Source: Bacillota bacterium (lineage in GTDB: Bacteria > Bacillota > Clostridia > Lachnospirales > Lachnospiraceae). Taken from it: a stretch of 20,344 nucleotides of DNA. The notes under the pieces were generated by a model that was not told the DNA's origin, did not search any database, and saw only the letters and a list, made by a program, of their open reading frames with translations. Within the stretch, counting starts at the first letter, position 1. Every line of letters begins with the position of its first letter. The stretch spans positions 1 to 20,344 of the forward strand of contig JAEWSH010000106.1 of NCBI GenBank assembly GCA_023398375.1. Reading direction: 5' to 3'. Below are positions 1 through 8,900 of this stretch, piece by piece. The translations under genes and the position numbers were made by a program.

Positions 1-1
1 T

Positions 2-124
2 GACGGACGCTACAACAACCAGAAGTCGGATATCTCGTCGACCACTTTCTGGTACCAGGCCGAGCCGCATGCCAAATTCCCGGCTTTGCCGAGCAAGGAC
101 GATTTGGAAATTCCAAGATGGTAA
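2..124 (+). CDS. C-terminal end of a DUF2961 (GH172) family protein, 5' part outside window
   Basis: The frame is open from base 2 to the TAA at 122-124 and gives 40 residues, including SSTTFWYQAEPHAKFPALPS and ending EIPRW. The pattern of a tyrosine/tryptophan-rich final strand (FWYQ), then EPH and a FP.LP tail, is how many Bacteroides DUF2961 proteins end; compare VAYWYQ near the end of the GH172 protein at 10990-12141. The catalytic region lies outside the window, so activity cannot be judged. The gene ends 29 bases before the GH116 gene at 154, same strand, so the two are probably co-transcribed. Base use differs sharply from the gene that follows: by hand count 65 of 123 bases are G or C, against 40 of the first 117 bases of the next gene. 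Assignment rests on a short tail and is moderately sure. Confidence 0.6.
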   Translation, partial: DGRYNNQKSDISSTTFWYQAEPHAKFPALPSKDDLEIPRW

Positions 125-153
125 AATAAAAGTTTAATTAAAAAATATCTAAT

Positions 154-2709
154 ATGAAAAAGATCTTAGCTTTAGGGGCTATTACTTTATTCTCACTTAG
201 CTCTTGCCAGAATCAAAAGGCAAATGCAATACAACAACAAAGTGAGTATATAAAAGAGTACAAAGGAGACTATTTGAATCGCATAGCATTTCCTATTGGT
301 GGAATGGGTGCTGGTATGTTTTGTCTGGAAGGAACCGGAGCCATTTCAAATATGTCAGTCAGGCATCAACCCAACATTTTCAATGAACCTTGTATGTTTG
401 CCGCCGTACATGTGAAAGGTTATGAAAACGGCTCAAAAGTTCTGGAAGGTCCCGTCCCTGATCGCAAGAAGTTCGGTGGTCCAGAATCAGCTTTGGGAGG
501 CCCTCTCACTTCCTGGGGACTACCCCGATTTGAAAACGTAAGTTTCAGTTCACGCTTTCCTTTTGCAACCGTTCGTTTATCAGACAAGGATGTCCCTCTG
601 AATGTAGAACTAAAAGGATGGAGTCCATTTATTCCGACTGACCAGGATAATTCCAGCTTACCAGTCGGAGCCCTTGAGTATACCTTTACCAATACATCAG
701 ATCGGGATATAGAAGCTATTTTCTCTTATAATACACGTAACTTTATGGCTATGAACGGTGCTCCACAGTCCATTCGGTCAATTAAGAACGGCTTTATTCT
801 ATCCCAAGCAGCTTCTGATAAAGATAAACACTTGAAAGGAGATTTTGCAATCTATACAGATATAGACAATACAAAAGTAAATCATTGTTGGTTTCGTGGC
901 GGATGGTGGGACCCCCTGACCATGGCTTGGAATGCTATAGCAGATGGAAACATAGTAGAAAATGCGCCTATGCAAGGAGAGGCTCCCGGAGCATCTTTAT
1001 ATGTACCCTTTAAGGTAAAGGCAGGTGATACATATTCCATCCGCTTACATATGGCTTGGTATGTTCCCGATTCTGACATTCGCATTGGCGCTGATGCCAT
1101 TACCGAAAATGATAAATCATCAGAATGCCCTACTGTGACAAAAACAGAAACTCCTCAGAATTATCGTCCTTGGTATAGTACACGTTTTAGCAGTATTGAT
1201 GAGGTAGCAACATACTGGTCATCACAATATGACAATCTTAAGAATAAAACAGAATTATTCACCAACACATTCTATGATACAACTTTACCAGCAGAAGTTA
1301 TTGATGCCGTAAGCTCCAATCTCTCCATTCTGAAATCACCGACTGTCATGCGCCAACACGATGGCCGCCTATGGAATTATGAAGGATGTGGAGATACCTG
1401 GGGCTCCTGCCATGGTTCTTGTACGCATGTATGGAACTATGCACAAGCCATTCCTCATCTTTTCCCTGCAATGGAAAGGACATTGCGTGAAAGTGAATTT
1501 TTCATAAGCCAAAATAAGGAAGGCCACCAAATGTTCAGGACAAATATTCCTATCCGTGCTGCAAAACATGACTTTCATGCAGCAGCAGACGGACAATTGG
1601 GTGGTATTATCAAAATCTATCGTGATTGGAGAATCAGTGGGAATACCGACTGGTTGAGAATGATGTATCCACATGTAAAACAAAGTCTCGATTATTGTAT
1701 AAATACGTGGGACCCCCGTCGGGTAGGTGCTTTGGAAGAACCTCACCACAACACTTATGATATAGAGTTTTGGGGAGCAGATGGCATGTGTACCAGCTTT
1801 TATGCCGGAGCTTTACATAGCTTTATTAAGCTAGGACAAGCTTTAAATGAAGATGTTTCTCAATATGAATCTCTGCTGGCAAAAAGCAAAGACTATATGG
1901 AAAATAAACTATATGACGGTGAATACTTTATCCAAAATATCCAATGGCAAGGTCTGAAATCACCTGACCCGATTGCCATTGCCGAAAAGAACTGGAATAG
2001 CGACTATTCAGAAGAGGCGCGTGCCATTCTTCTAAAAGAAGGTCCTAAATATCAATACGGGAAAGGATGTCTTTCTGATGGTATTATAGGTTGCTGGATG
2101 TCACTTGTTGCTGGCATGGACGAGCCTATTGACAAAGTCAAAGTTAAAAGTCACTTGAATTCTATCTACAAATACAACTTACGCAGAGACTTAAGTGACC
2201 ATGCCAATCCTCAGCGCCCTACTTACGGACTGGGAAAAGATGGAGGTGTATTATTGTGTACCTGGCCTAAAGGGGGCAAGTTGAGTCTTCCATTCGTTTA
2301 TAGCGATGAAGTATGGACAGGTATTGAATACCAAGTGGCTTCCCACCTAATATTCGAAGGTGAAGTCGAAAAAGGGCTTGACATCGTCCGTACAGTACGC
2401 AAACGCTATGATGGCAAAGTGCGGAATCCGTACAACGAATACGAATGTGGAGGTTGGTACGCACGCGCATTGTCAAGTTATAGCTTACTTCAAGCATTAA
2501 CTGGCGTCCGTTATGACGCAGTTGACAAAACATTATATATAGATTCTAAGATCGGTGACAGTTTTAAAACATTCCTATCCACAAATACAGGATTTGGTAC
2601 AATTGAACTACAAAAAGGGAAGCCTGTCATCAGTGTTGTTTTTGGTAAGGTAGATGTTAGGTCTTGTGTCGTTTCTGGTAATCAGACAAGCTTTAAATAT
2701 CAAAACTGA
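154..2709 (+). CDS. GH116-family (DUF608) glycoside hydrolase, lipoprotein
   Basis: 851 aa. The start gives a lipoprotein signal with lipobox LSSC (Cys18). The residues after the cysteine (QNQKAN) are not acidic, so surface export by the Bacteroides lipoprotein export signal is not indicated and a periplasmic-facing position is likelier. Residues about 35-310 form the GH116 N-terminal beta-sandwich, with FPIGGMGAGMF at 46-56 and TSWGLPRFE near 119-127. Residues about 370-790 are the (alpha/alpha)6 catalytic barrel, with GSCTHVWNYAQ at 421-431, ALEEPHHNTYD at 526-536 and GKGCLSD at 636-642. By alignment to characterised members, Glu528 would be the nucleophile and Asp642 the acid/base; both are present. 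Two positions differ from the usual family pattern: SDG instead of SDQ at 641-643, and ECGGWYAR instead of ECGDHYAR at 764-771, which suggests a changed sugar pocket. Known GH116 activities include beta-glucosidase, beta-xylosidase, N-acetylglucosaminidase and exo-beta-D-arabinofuranosidase. Beside GH172 genes, a furanose substrate is the preferred inference. It is followed after 79 bases by a second GH116-type gene. Confidence 0.9.
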   Translation: MKKILALGAITLFSLSSCQNQKANAIQQQSEYIKEYKGDYLNRIAFPIGGMGAGMFCLEGTGAISNMSVRHQPNIFNEPCMFAAVHVKGYENGSKVLEGPVPDRKKFGGPESALGGPLTSWGLPRFENVSFSSRFPFATVRLSDKDVPLNVELKGWSPFIPTDQDNSSLPVGALEYTFTNTSDRDIEAIFSYNTRNFMAMNGAPQSIRSIKNGFILSQAASDKDKHLKGDFAIYTDIDNTKVNHCWFRGGWWDPLTMAWNAIADGNIVENAPMQGEAPGASLYVPFKVKAGDTYSIRLHMAWYVPDSDIRIGADAITENDKSSECPTVTKTETPQNYRPWYSTRFSSIDEVATYWSSQYDNLKNKTELFTNTFYDTTLPAEVIDAVSSNLSILKSPTVMRQHDGRLWNYEGCGDTWGSCHGSCTHVWNYAQAIPHLFPAMERTLRESEFFISQNKEGHQMFRTNIPIRAAKHDFHAAADGQLGGIIKIYRDWRISGNTDWLRMMYPHVKQSLDYCINTWDPRRVGALEEPHHNTYDIEFWGADGMCTSFYAGALHSFIKLGQALNEDVSQYESLLAKSKDYMENKLYDGEYFIQNIQWQGLKSPDPIAIAEKNWNSDYSEEARAILLKEGPKYQYGKGCLSDGIIGCWMSLVAGMDEPIDKVKVKSHLNSIYKYNLRRDLSDHANPQRPTYGLGKDGGVLLCTWPKGGKLSLPFVYSDEVWTGIEYQVASHLIFEGEVEKGLDIVRTVRKRYDGKVRNPYNEYECGGWYARALSSYSLLQALTGVRYDAVDKTLYIDSKIGDSFKTFLSTNTGFGTIELQKGKPVISVVFGKVDVRSCVVSGNQTSFKYQN

Positions 2710-2788
2710 TTAGAAGTACTTAACATTAGGTAATTAAGGTAATGAAGATTGTTTTTCAGGTTATTTCTAAACAACTAAAAAAGATTTT

Positions 2789-5700
2789 ATGAAACGAATT
2801 AAACTCTTGACACTATCGTGTCTAATGTCGCTTTCTCTACCCTCTTTTGCCCAATTTTCACCTGACCACAAGGTTTCGCTGGACAAAGGTGATATAAAAT
2901 CATTCATAGGGGATAAGGAAAGTAAAGGTGAAAGAAAGGTATACAAAGGTGATGAACTCACCACCATCGGTATGCCGGTTGGTGGTATTTGTGCCGGGCA
3001 ATTGTATGTCCGTGGAGATGGTACACTGGCCAATTGGTGGATTGCAAACAATGCTTATAATACTGGCTACGGCATTGACTGGTTGTTAAACTTCGACACT
3101 CCACTGGGTCCTTGGAAGGTTTGCTACCAAACCTTCGAGCCTATGAGCTATATTGACCAAGGATTCAAAATTACAGTAAACGACGGCAATAAAACCATAA
3201 CAAAAGAACTGAACAAAAAGGATTTTGATGATATTTCCTTTATAGGTGAATATCCTATCGCTTTTGTTGAATATGCCCAAAAGAAACAGGAATTGCCTGT
3301 CAGAGTTTCTGCAGAATTCTATTCGCCATTCATTCCACTGGATGCCAAAAGTTCTGCTACTCCAGCTACAATAATGAAATATACAGTTAAGAATACATCG
3401 GATAAAAAAGTTACTGCCGATCTGGAAGGATGGATGCAGAATCTGGTATGTATCGACTTGAAAGGACGTGCAGATGGAATGTTACAGAATAAGGTAATTG
3501 ACAATAATGGCTGGAAATCTGTCTACATGGATATGAGAGTAGACAACCTTCCTGCCAAAACTGCTGGTAAAAACCGCAAATACGAAATATTCGATAATTT
3601 TGAGTCCGGAAATTATAGTCGCTGGAAGGTAGAAGGTACTGCTTTCGGGAGAAAGCCTGCCTCTGGCGAACAATGCAACCAAAATAATTTTGGCGGCAAC
3701 TATGGAAGTTTTCTGGCAAACTCTTATACAAATTACGACAAACCTACCGGTAAGCTGACTTCTAGAACATTTACAATCAGGAATAAGTATATTTCGTTCA
3801 ATATTGCAGGCGGTGCCCATCCGGGAAAGACTTGTATAAACCTGGTCGTTGATGGAAAAGTAGTAATGTCTGCAACCGGTAACAATAACGAAGATTTCCT
3901 CCCACGCAACTGGGACGTATCTGAATACAAAGGAAAGAAAGCATACTTGGAAATTGTTGATGCTGTTGATGGGGACTGGGGACATATTAGCGTAGATAAT
4001 ATAGAATTCTCCAATTCTCCTGTAGATGCCCCTACCATCACGATAGACAAATCACACGCCTACTTCGGTAACTTAGCTCTATCTGTGTTTGATGGCAATG
4101 CAACCGGAACAGCAGATGACTCGGAAAATAATCTGGAATATGCAGAAGCAGAACTCGGTAAAAAATTGAATGGAGCATTGACTTCATCCATGACTCTACA
4201 ACCGGGAGAATCCAAAGAAGTTATCTTCGTACTTTCTTGGTATTTCCCCAACCGTCCTCTGAGTTACAAAGGATCTGAGTGGAACAAGCCATTACCTCCC
4301 AATAGCCCAGCTATCGGTAATATGTACGCCAACTGGTATAACTCCTCTTTAGATGTAGCGAACCAACTACGTGAAAATTATGCAGAGTTGTCCAAAAAGA
4401 CACATGATTTCCATGATACATATTACAATCAGACCACTTTACCATACTGGCTTGTGCAACGTATCATGATGCCTATTTCCACATTGGCAACGGAAACTTG
4501 CCAATGGTGGGCTACGGATAAGTTTTGGGCTTGGGAAGGCGTCGGTTCTTGTGAGGGAACTTGTACACATGTCTGGGGTTATGCACAAGCAATGGCAGCT
4601 TTATTCCCAGAGTTGGAACGCAATTTGCGCGAAAGAACTGATTATAGTGTATCTCTCCAAGAGGATGGAGGTATTTTATCACGAAACGGAGAACACGGTA
4701 TTCTAATTGACGGGCATGCAAGTGTAATCTTACGCATGTATCGTGAACATTTGATGTCCAAAGACAATTTCTTCCTGGCAAGAAACTGGGATAAGATAAA
4801 ACGTTCCATCCAGTATATAATCCGGGAAGACGGAAATGAAGACGGTCTGATTGTCAAGACACAGCCAAATACTTATGACATTTCGTTCAACGGTGCCAAC
4901 ACATACGTAGGTGGACTTTACCTGGCAGCATTGAGGGCCGGTGAAAAGATGGCTTATATTATGAAAGACACTACCACAGCTAATTATTACAAGAAAATAT
5001 ATACAGCAGGTAGCGAAAACACAATGGATCGTTTATGGAACGGTGAATATTTCTTCCAAGACGTAGATGAGAAAGAATACCCTAAATACCAATACGGAAA
5101 GGGTTGCTTAAGTGACCAACTTTTTGGACAAACATGGGCTTCTCTCTATCGCTTAGGTGATATTTATCCGACAGAAGCTATCAACAAGGCATTACAGTCC
5201 ATCTGGAAGTTCAACTGGACCAATGACGTAAAAGCCCAAAGTGAGGCTCATCTTCCTGAAAGATATTACGCACACGCTGGAGAACCCGGATTATTTATTT
5301 GTACCTGGCCATACAGCAAGCACCCGGGTGAAGACGGTGTTAGATATCGTGATGAGGTGTGGACTGGTATTGAATATCAAGTTGCTACTGAAATGATTAA
5401 ACGTAACATGATTGATGAAGGTTTGGCTATCGTAAAAGGTATCCATTCACGCTATGATGGCAAGAAACATAACCCATGGAACGAGATAGAATGTGGCGAC
5501 CACTATGCACGTGCCATGGCATCTTACGGAGTGTTACAAGCTGTACAAGGGTATTGGTATGATGGTCCAAAGGGAATTATCGGATTTGATCCTAAGATTG
5601 AAAAGAATGACATAATTGGATTTTTCAATGCTGCCGAAGGTTGGGGAAATATCTCACAAATCCGGAAAAATGGAAAACAGACCAATAGTATAGAAGTGAA

Positions 5701-5890
5701 GTATGGGCGTTTATATCTTGACAAACTACAGGTAACTTTACCTGAAGGGATGAATGCCAACATAGTAAAAGCATCTGTGAACGGTAAAGTAATTCCTGCC
5801 AGTCTCACCAATACAAACGGCTATACAGAAGTTTCATTGAATGGACTGCAAATATGCGCTAATGACAAACTACAAATAGATTTTGAATAA
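2789..5890 (+). CDS. GH116-like (DUF608) protein with inserted beta-sandwich domain; nucleophile Glu replaced
   Basis: 1033 aa, longer than the usual 800-900. A type I signal peptide ends at PSFAQF (about residue 21), so the protein is probably periplasmic. The GH116 N-terminal sandwich starts at 57-70 (LTTIGMPVGGICAG), is interrupted by an inserted domain at about 263-412, and resumes at YFGNLALSVFD (425-435). The catalytic barrel spans about 540-930, with GTCTHVWGYAQ at 590-600, GKGCLSDQLFG at 770-780 and NEIECGDHYARAMASYG at 898-914. The acid/base Asp776 is kept. The nucleophile motif, normally DGLIEG..HNTYD, here reads DGLIVKTQPNTYD (685-697), so Val689 (codon GTC, 4853-4855) stands where Glu is expected. 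The other conserved segments are well preserved. The protein may be a non-hydrolytic glycan-binding relative, use another residue, or act on an unusual substrate. Family membership is sure; loss of activity is inference. The 107-base gap to the next start holds a strong hairpin. Confidence 0.88.
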   Translation: MKRIKLLTLSCLMSLSLPSFAQFSPDHKVSLDKGDIKSFIGDKESKGERKVYKGDELTTIGMPVGGICAGQLYVRGDGTLANWWIANNAYNTGYGIDWLLNFDTPLGPWKVCYQTFEPMSYIDQGFKITVNDGNKTITKELNKKDFDDISFIGEYPIAFVEYAQKKQELPVRVSAEFYSPFIPLDAKSSATPATIMKYTVKNTSDKKVTADLEGWMQNLVCIDLKGRADGMLQNKVIDNNGWKSVYMDMRVDNLPAKTAGKNRKYEIFDNFESGNYSRWKVEGTAFGRKPASGEQCNQNNFGGNYGSFLANSYTNYDKPTGKLTSRTFTIRNKYISFNIAGGAHPGKTCINLVVDGKVVMSATGNNNEDFLPRNWDVSEYKGKKAYLEIVDAVDGDWGHISVDNIEFSNSPVDAPTITIDKSHAYFGNLALSVFDGNATGTADDSENNLEYAEAELGKKLNGALTSSMTLQPGESKEVIFVLSWYFPNRPLSYKGSEWNKPLPPNSPAIGNMYANWYNSSLDVANQLRENYAELSKKTHDFHDTYYNQTTLPYWLVQRIMMPISTLATETCQWWATDKFWAWEGVGSCEGTCTHVWGYAQAMAALFPELERNLRERTDYSVSLQEDGGILSRNGEHGILIDGHASVILRMYREHLMSKDNFFLARNWDKIKRSIQYIIREDGNEDGLIVKTQPNTYDISFNGANTYVGGLYLAALRAGEKMAYIMKDTTTANYYKKIYTAGSENTMDRLWNGEYFFQDVDEKEYPKYQYGKGCLSDQLFGQTWASLYRLGDIYPTEAINKALQSIWKFNWTNDVKAQSEAHLPERYYAHAGEPGLFICTWPYSKHPGEDGVRYRDEVWTGIEYQVATEMIKRNMIDEGLAIVKGIHSRYDGKKHNPWNEIECGDHYARAMASYGVLQAVQGYWYDGPKGIIGFDPKIEKNDIIGFFNAAEGWGNISQIRKNGKQTNSIEVKYGRLYLDKLQVTLPEGMNANIVKASVNGKVIPASLTNTNGYTEVSLNGLQICANDKLQIDFE
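3575..4024 (+). other. Inserted GH32-associated-type beta-sandwich domain within the GH116-like protein
   Basis: Encodes about residues 263-412 of the protein at 2789-5890. The segment starts with FDNFESGNYSRWKVEGTAFG, followed by LTSRTFTIRNKYISFNIAGG, then GKTCINLVVDGKVV, WDVSEYKGKKA, and ends WGHISVDNIEFS. This ordered series (FE..Y..W.VEG.AFG; S..F.I...YI.F.I.GG; NL.VDGK.V; WDV...GK.A; WGHI.VD.I.FS) matches, from memory, a carbohydrate-binding-like jelly roll attached to GH32 levanases and other PUL proteins of Bacteroides. On either side the GH116 N-terminal sandwich is continuous with the family (VYMDMRVDNLP before; YFGNLALSVFD after), so this is a domain insertion rather than an N- or C-terminal fusion. 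A role in binding furanose-containing glycan is inference. Confidence 0.75.
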
Positions 5891-5905
5891 AAAAATGGCA
5901 TGCGT

Positions 5906-5943
5906 TCTCAAAATAACATCTTAGTAAAGATGTTATTTTGAGA
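5906..5943 (+). repeat. Perfect 17-bp inverted repeat (hairpin) between GH116-like gene and first susC-type gene
   Basis: The left arm (5906-5922, TCTCAAAATAACATCTT) is the exact reverse complement of the right arm (5927-5943), with a 4-base loop AGTA. It starts 16 bases after the stop of the GH116-like gene and ends 54 bases before the susC-type start. There is no T tract directly after the right arm (it runs CACATAG), so it is not a textbook intrinsic terminator. A T7 run lies about 26 bases further on. It may be a leaky terminator, an mRNA-processing site, or a 3'-end stabiliser that separates expression of the enzymes from the transporter. The structure is directly visible; its role is not. 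Confidence 0.8.
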
Positions 5944-5997
5944 CACATAGCCCTAATAAATACAATATCTTTTTTTGTTACATTAAATCAATTAATT

Positions 5998-8900
5998 ATG
6001 AAATCAGCATGTAAAAACAGATTTCTAGCGACATTCCTGCTCGCAATCTGCTTTATAATGGGTACCCCATTATGGGCACAGCAAAAAGTAGTACATGGTG
6101 TAGTTGAGGACTTAGAAGGTAATCCTATGCCAGGTGTTTCAGTAATGGTAGAAGGAACAACTACCGGAACTATTTCAGACATGGACGGTAAATATGAAAT
6201 TGCAGTCCCAAGTGGAAAAAATCTAATTTTCTCCTTTATCGGAATGAAATCTGAAAAAGTAGAAGTAGGAGGAAAAACAGTTCTAAACATAAAATTGAAA
6301 GAAGATGCCGTAATGCTCCAAGAAGTTGTAGCAATCGGGTATGGAACAAAAACCAGGGCTACAACAACCGGTGCAGTAGACTTAGTTAATTCGGACAAAC
6401 TGACAAACAAACCATTAACTAATACTGCCGAACTCTTGCAAGGTGTTGTTCCCGGTATGGAAATCAGAAGGACAAATCAAGGTAAAGTCGGTGAAGAAGG
6501 TTATGATATCCGATTACGAGGAGTAACTTCCCGTTCAGACCCAGGTATCTTAGTAGTTGTAGACGGTATTCCGTACAGTGATAACAATGCAAATGCACTG
6601 AACAAAATTAACCCGCAGGATATTGAAAATATCACAATATTGAAAGATGCACAAGCTGCCATTTATGGTGCACGTGCTGCTGGTGGCGTTTTATTGGTCA
6701 CCACTAAGAAAGGCAAGACAGAAAAGCCGACTATCAGTTATACGGGCAATTTTAACTTTAATGCACCTGCCAGTATTCCCCAAAAGGTAAATGTATTGCA
6801 ACATATCGAGATGATGGGTGAACTATATGCCAATGACGGCATTTCCAATCACTTCTTCACTCACCTACTTCCTTATGTGAACACTGCAGACATTTACTCC
6901 AAAAACCCGGAAGTTGTCAAAGGACCATTCGGTGATACTCCCGACTTAGTATTAGGGTGGCATGACTGGTGGAAAGAAATGTACGGAACCGCTTTTGATC
7001 ATTCTCATAACTTGTCAATATCTGGTGGTTCGGAAAAATCCAACTACTATGCTTCCATCGGTTATCTGGATCAGGGATCTATGTTTAATTATGGAGAACA
7101 CAATAACAAGAAGTATTGGGGACGATTTAAATACGAATATAATCTGAATAAGTATATTAAATTGCGTTCCAATGTATATGTAGGTCGTAAAAAAGTGACA
7201 GAACCTTATGACATCAATCAATTGGCTTGGTTGACATACTGGACCTGGAACTGCCAGCCTACTTTCAACCCACAAGGGCAATATTATGGTTCCGGTGGTT
7301 TCGGTAATCCTATTGCGTTTGCAGAACATACCGGTAACCGGTGGAAAACCTATTATTCCTATTATACCCAACTGGGCTTTGATATCACACCTCTTAAAAA
7401 CTTAACCATTACGGGAGATATGTCATTAAACTACGACATCAGTGATGAGAAGTATTATCGCAAAAGACACCAAACCTACCACTGGGACGGTTCTTTGAAC
7501 TACGATGTCATAGATTATTGGTATAGTGGAAAGACAAAAACAGAGTCCCTCTATAACAGAAACGAACATATTGTTACCTCCTTGCATGCAAATTATGATT
7601 TCAAAATCACAGACCAACACATGTTCAATGCAATGTTCGGCGCTTCTCACGAGGAGTTCGATGCCAGAGGATTCAATGCTTACCGTTATGATTTAATTAC
7701 TGATGAATTACCGGTATTAGGCCTGGGAGATTCAGAACAGCAATATAATGGAGAATATAATAATGCCTGGGCTATCACTTCCATCTTTGGGCGTTTAAGC
7801 TATAATTGGGATAACCGTGTTTTTGTAGAAGCCACTTATCGTAATGATGGTTCCTCCAAATTTGCCAAAGGTCACAAATGGGAAGATTTCTGGGGAGTAT
7901 CAGGCTCATGGATCATTTCCAACGAGAATTTCTTTACTCCAGCTAGAAATTATCTAAATCACTTGAAACTCAGACTTTCTTGGGGCCAATTGGGTAATCA
8001 GGCTGGTATCGGATTGTACGATCATTATCAATATATTAATATTGGAGGTACATATCCATTCGGTAACTCTAATAATCCGCTAAAAGTGCCAAATGCATCT
8101 TTGGGAGCTATGCCAGCAGTGGACAGAACATGGGAAACTATCGAAACTTATAATGCCGGAATTGATTTTGCAACACTGAACAATCGACTGAATGGTACCT
8201 TCGACTACTTCATCAAAGATAATAAGAATATGTTTTATGCCGAAGAATTTCCTACAATATTAGGTACGAGTGCCCCTTCTATCAATGGAGCTCACGTTAG
8301 AACCAATGGTTGGGAACTTACACTAAACTGGAAAGATAAAATCGGTAAGGTAGGTTATAGAATCGGATTCAATCTAAGTGACAATAAAACAAAAGTTATT
8401 TCTTTAAGTGATTCCCGAAATCCGGGTCACGGTTTAATGGGCTTTGTAGAAGGCTATCCAACCAATTCATTCTTTATTTATGAATTTGATGGCTTCATCA
8501 AAGACGAAGCAGATCTTGCAGACTATAAAGCCAAAATGAAAGGTGGAGTTCCTACTAACCTAAGAGTAGGTGATGCAAAATATATAGACAAAGACGGAGA
8601 TGGTGTTTTGGAACCGACATTATATAAGGAAGGTGATCCTAACTCTGGCGATATTGTATACAAAGGTACAAATAATCAAAGATACTTGTATGGTATAAAT
8701 TTAGGATTAGACTGGAAAGGAATCGATGTAAGTGTATTTTTGCAAGGTGTAGGTAAATGGGATTGTATCAACGGAACTTATGCCGGTGGTGGTGAAGTTT
8801 GGAAACAGTCATCCCAATATTTCTATCACAACACATGGAGTCCCGATCGTCCGAATGCAGAATATCCTCGTTTGACACAAGATGGTGGTATCCACGGATA

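Noticed and set aside
3482..3985. Long open frame on the - strand (167 codons) within the GH116-like gene
   Set aside because: It lies opposite a well-supported gene, shows no recognisable domain, and overlaps other antisense frames; a codon-pattern shadow.
5906..5943. Hairpin as an invertible-promoter (phase-variation) site
   Set aside because: The 4-base loop leaves no room for a promoter; Bacteroides invertible promoters have much longer spacers.
5938..5997. In-frame TTG extension upstream of the first SusC
   Set aside because: It starts within the right arm of the 17-bp hairpin and would add 20 residues ahead of a good signal peptide; the ATG at 5998 fits better.
5944..5997. Bacteroides-type promoter (TTTG / TAnnTTTG) before the first SusC
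   Set aside because: The T-rich stretch near 5967-5977 resembles a -7 box but does not match at the last position with correct spacing; not supportable.
5988..6410. Open frame on the - strand (140 codons) over the SusC N-terminus, echoed at 13263-13580 over the second SusC
   Set aside because: The two resemble each other only because the SusC N-termini do; they are antisense shadows, not a conserved small gene.
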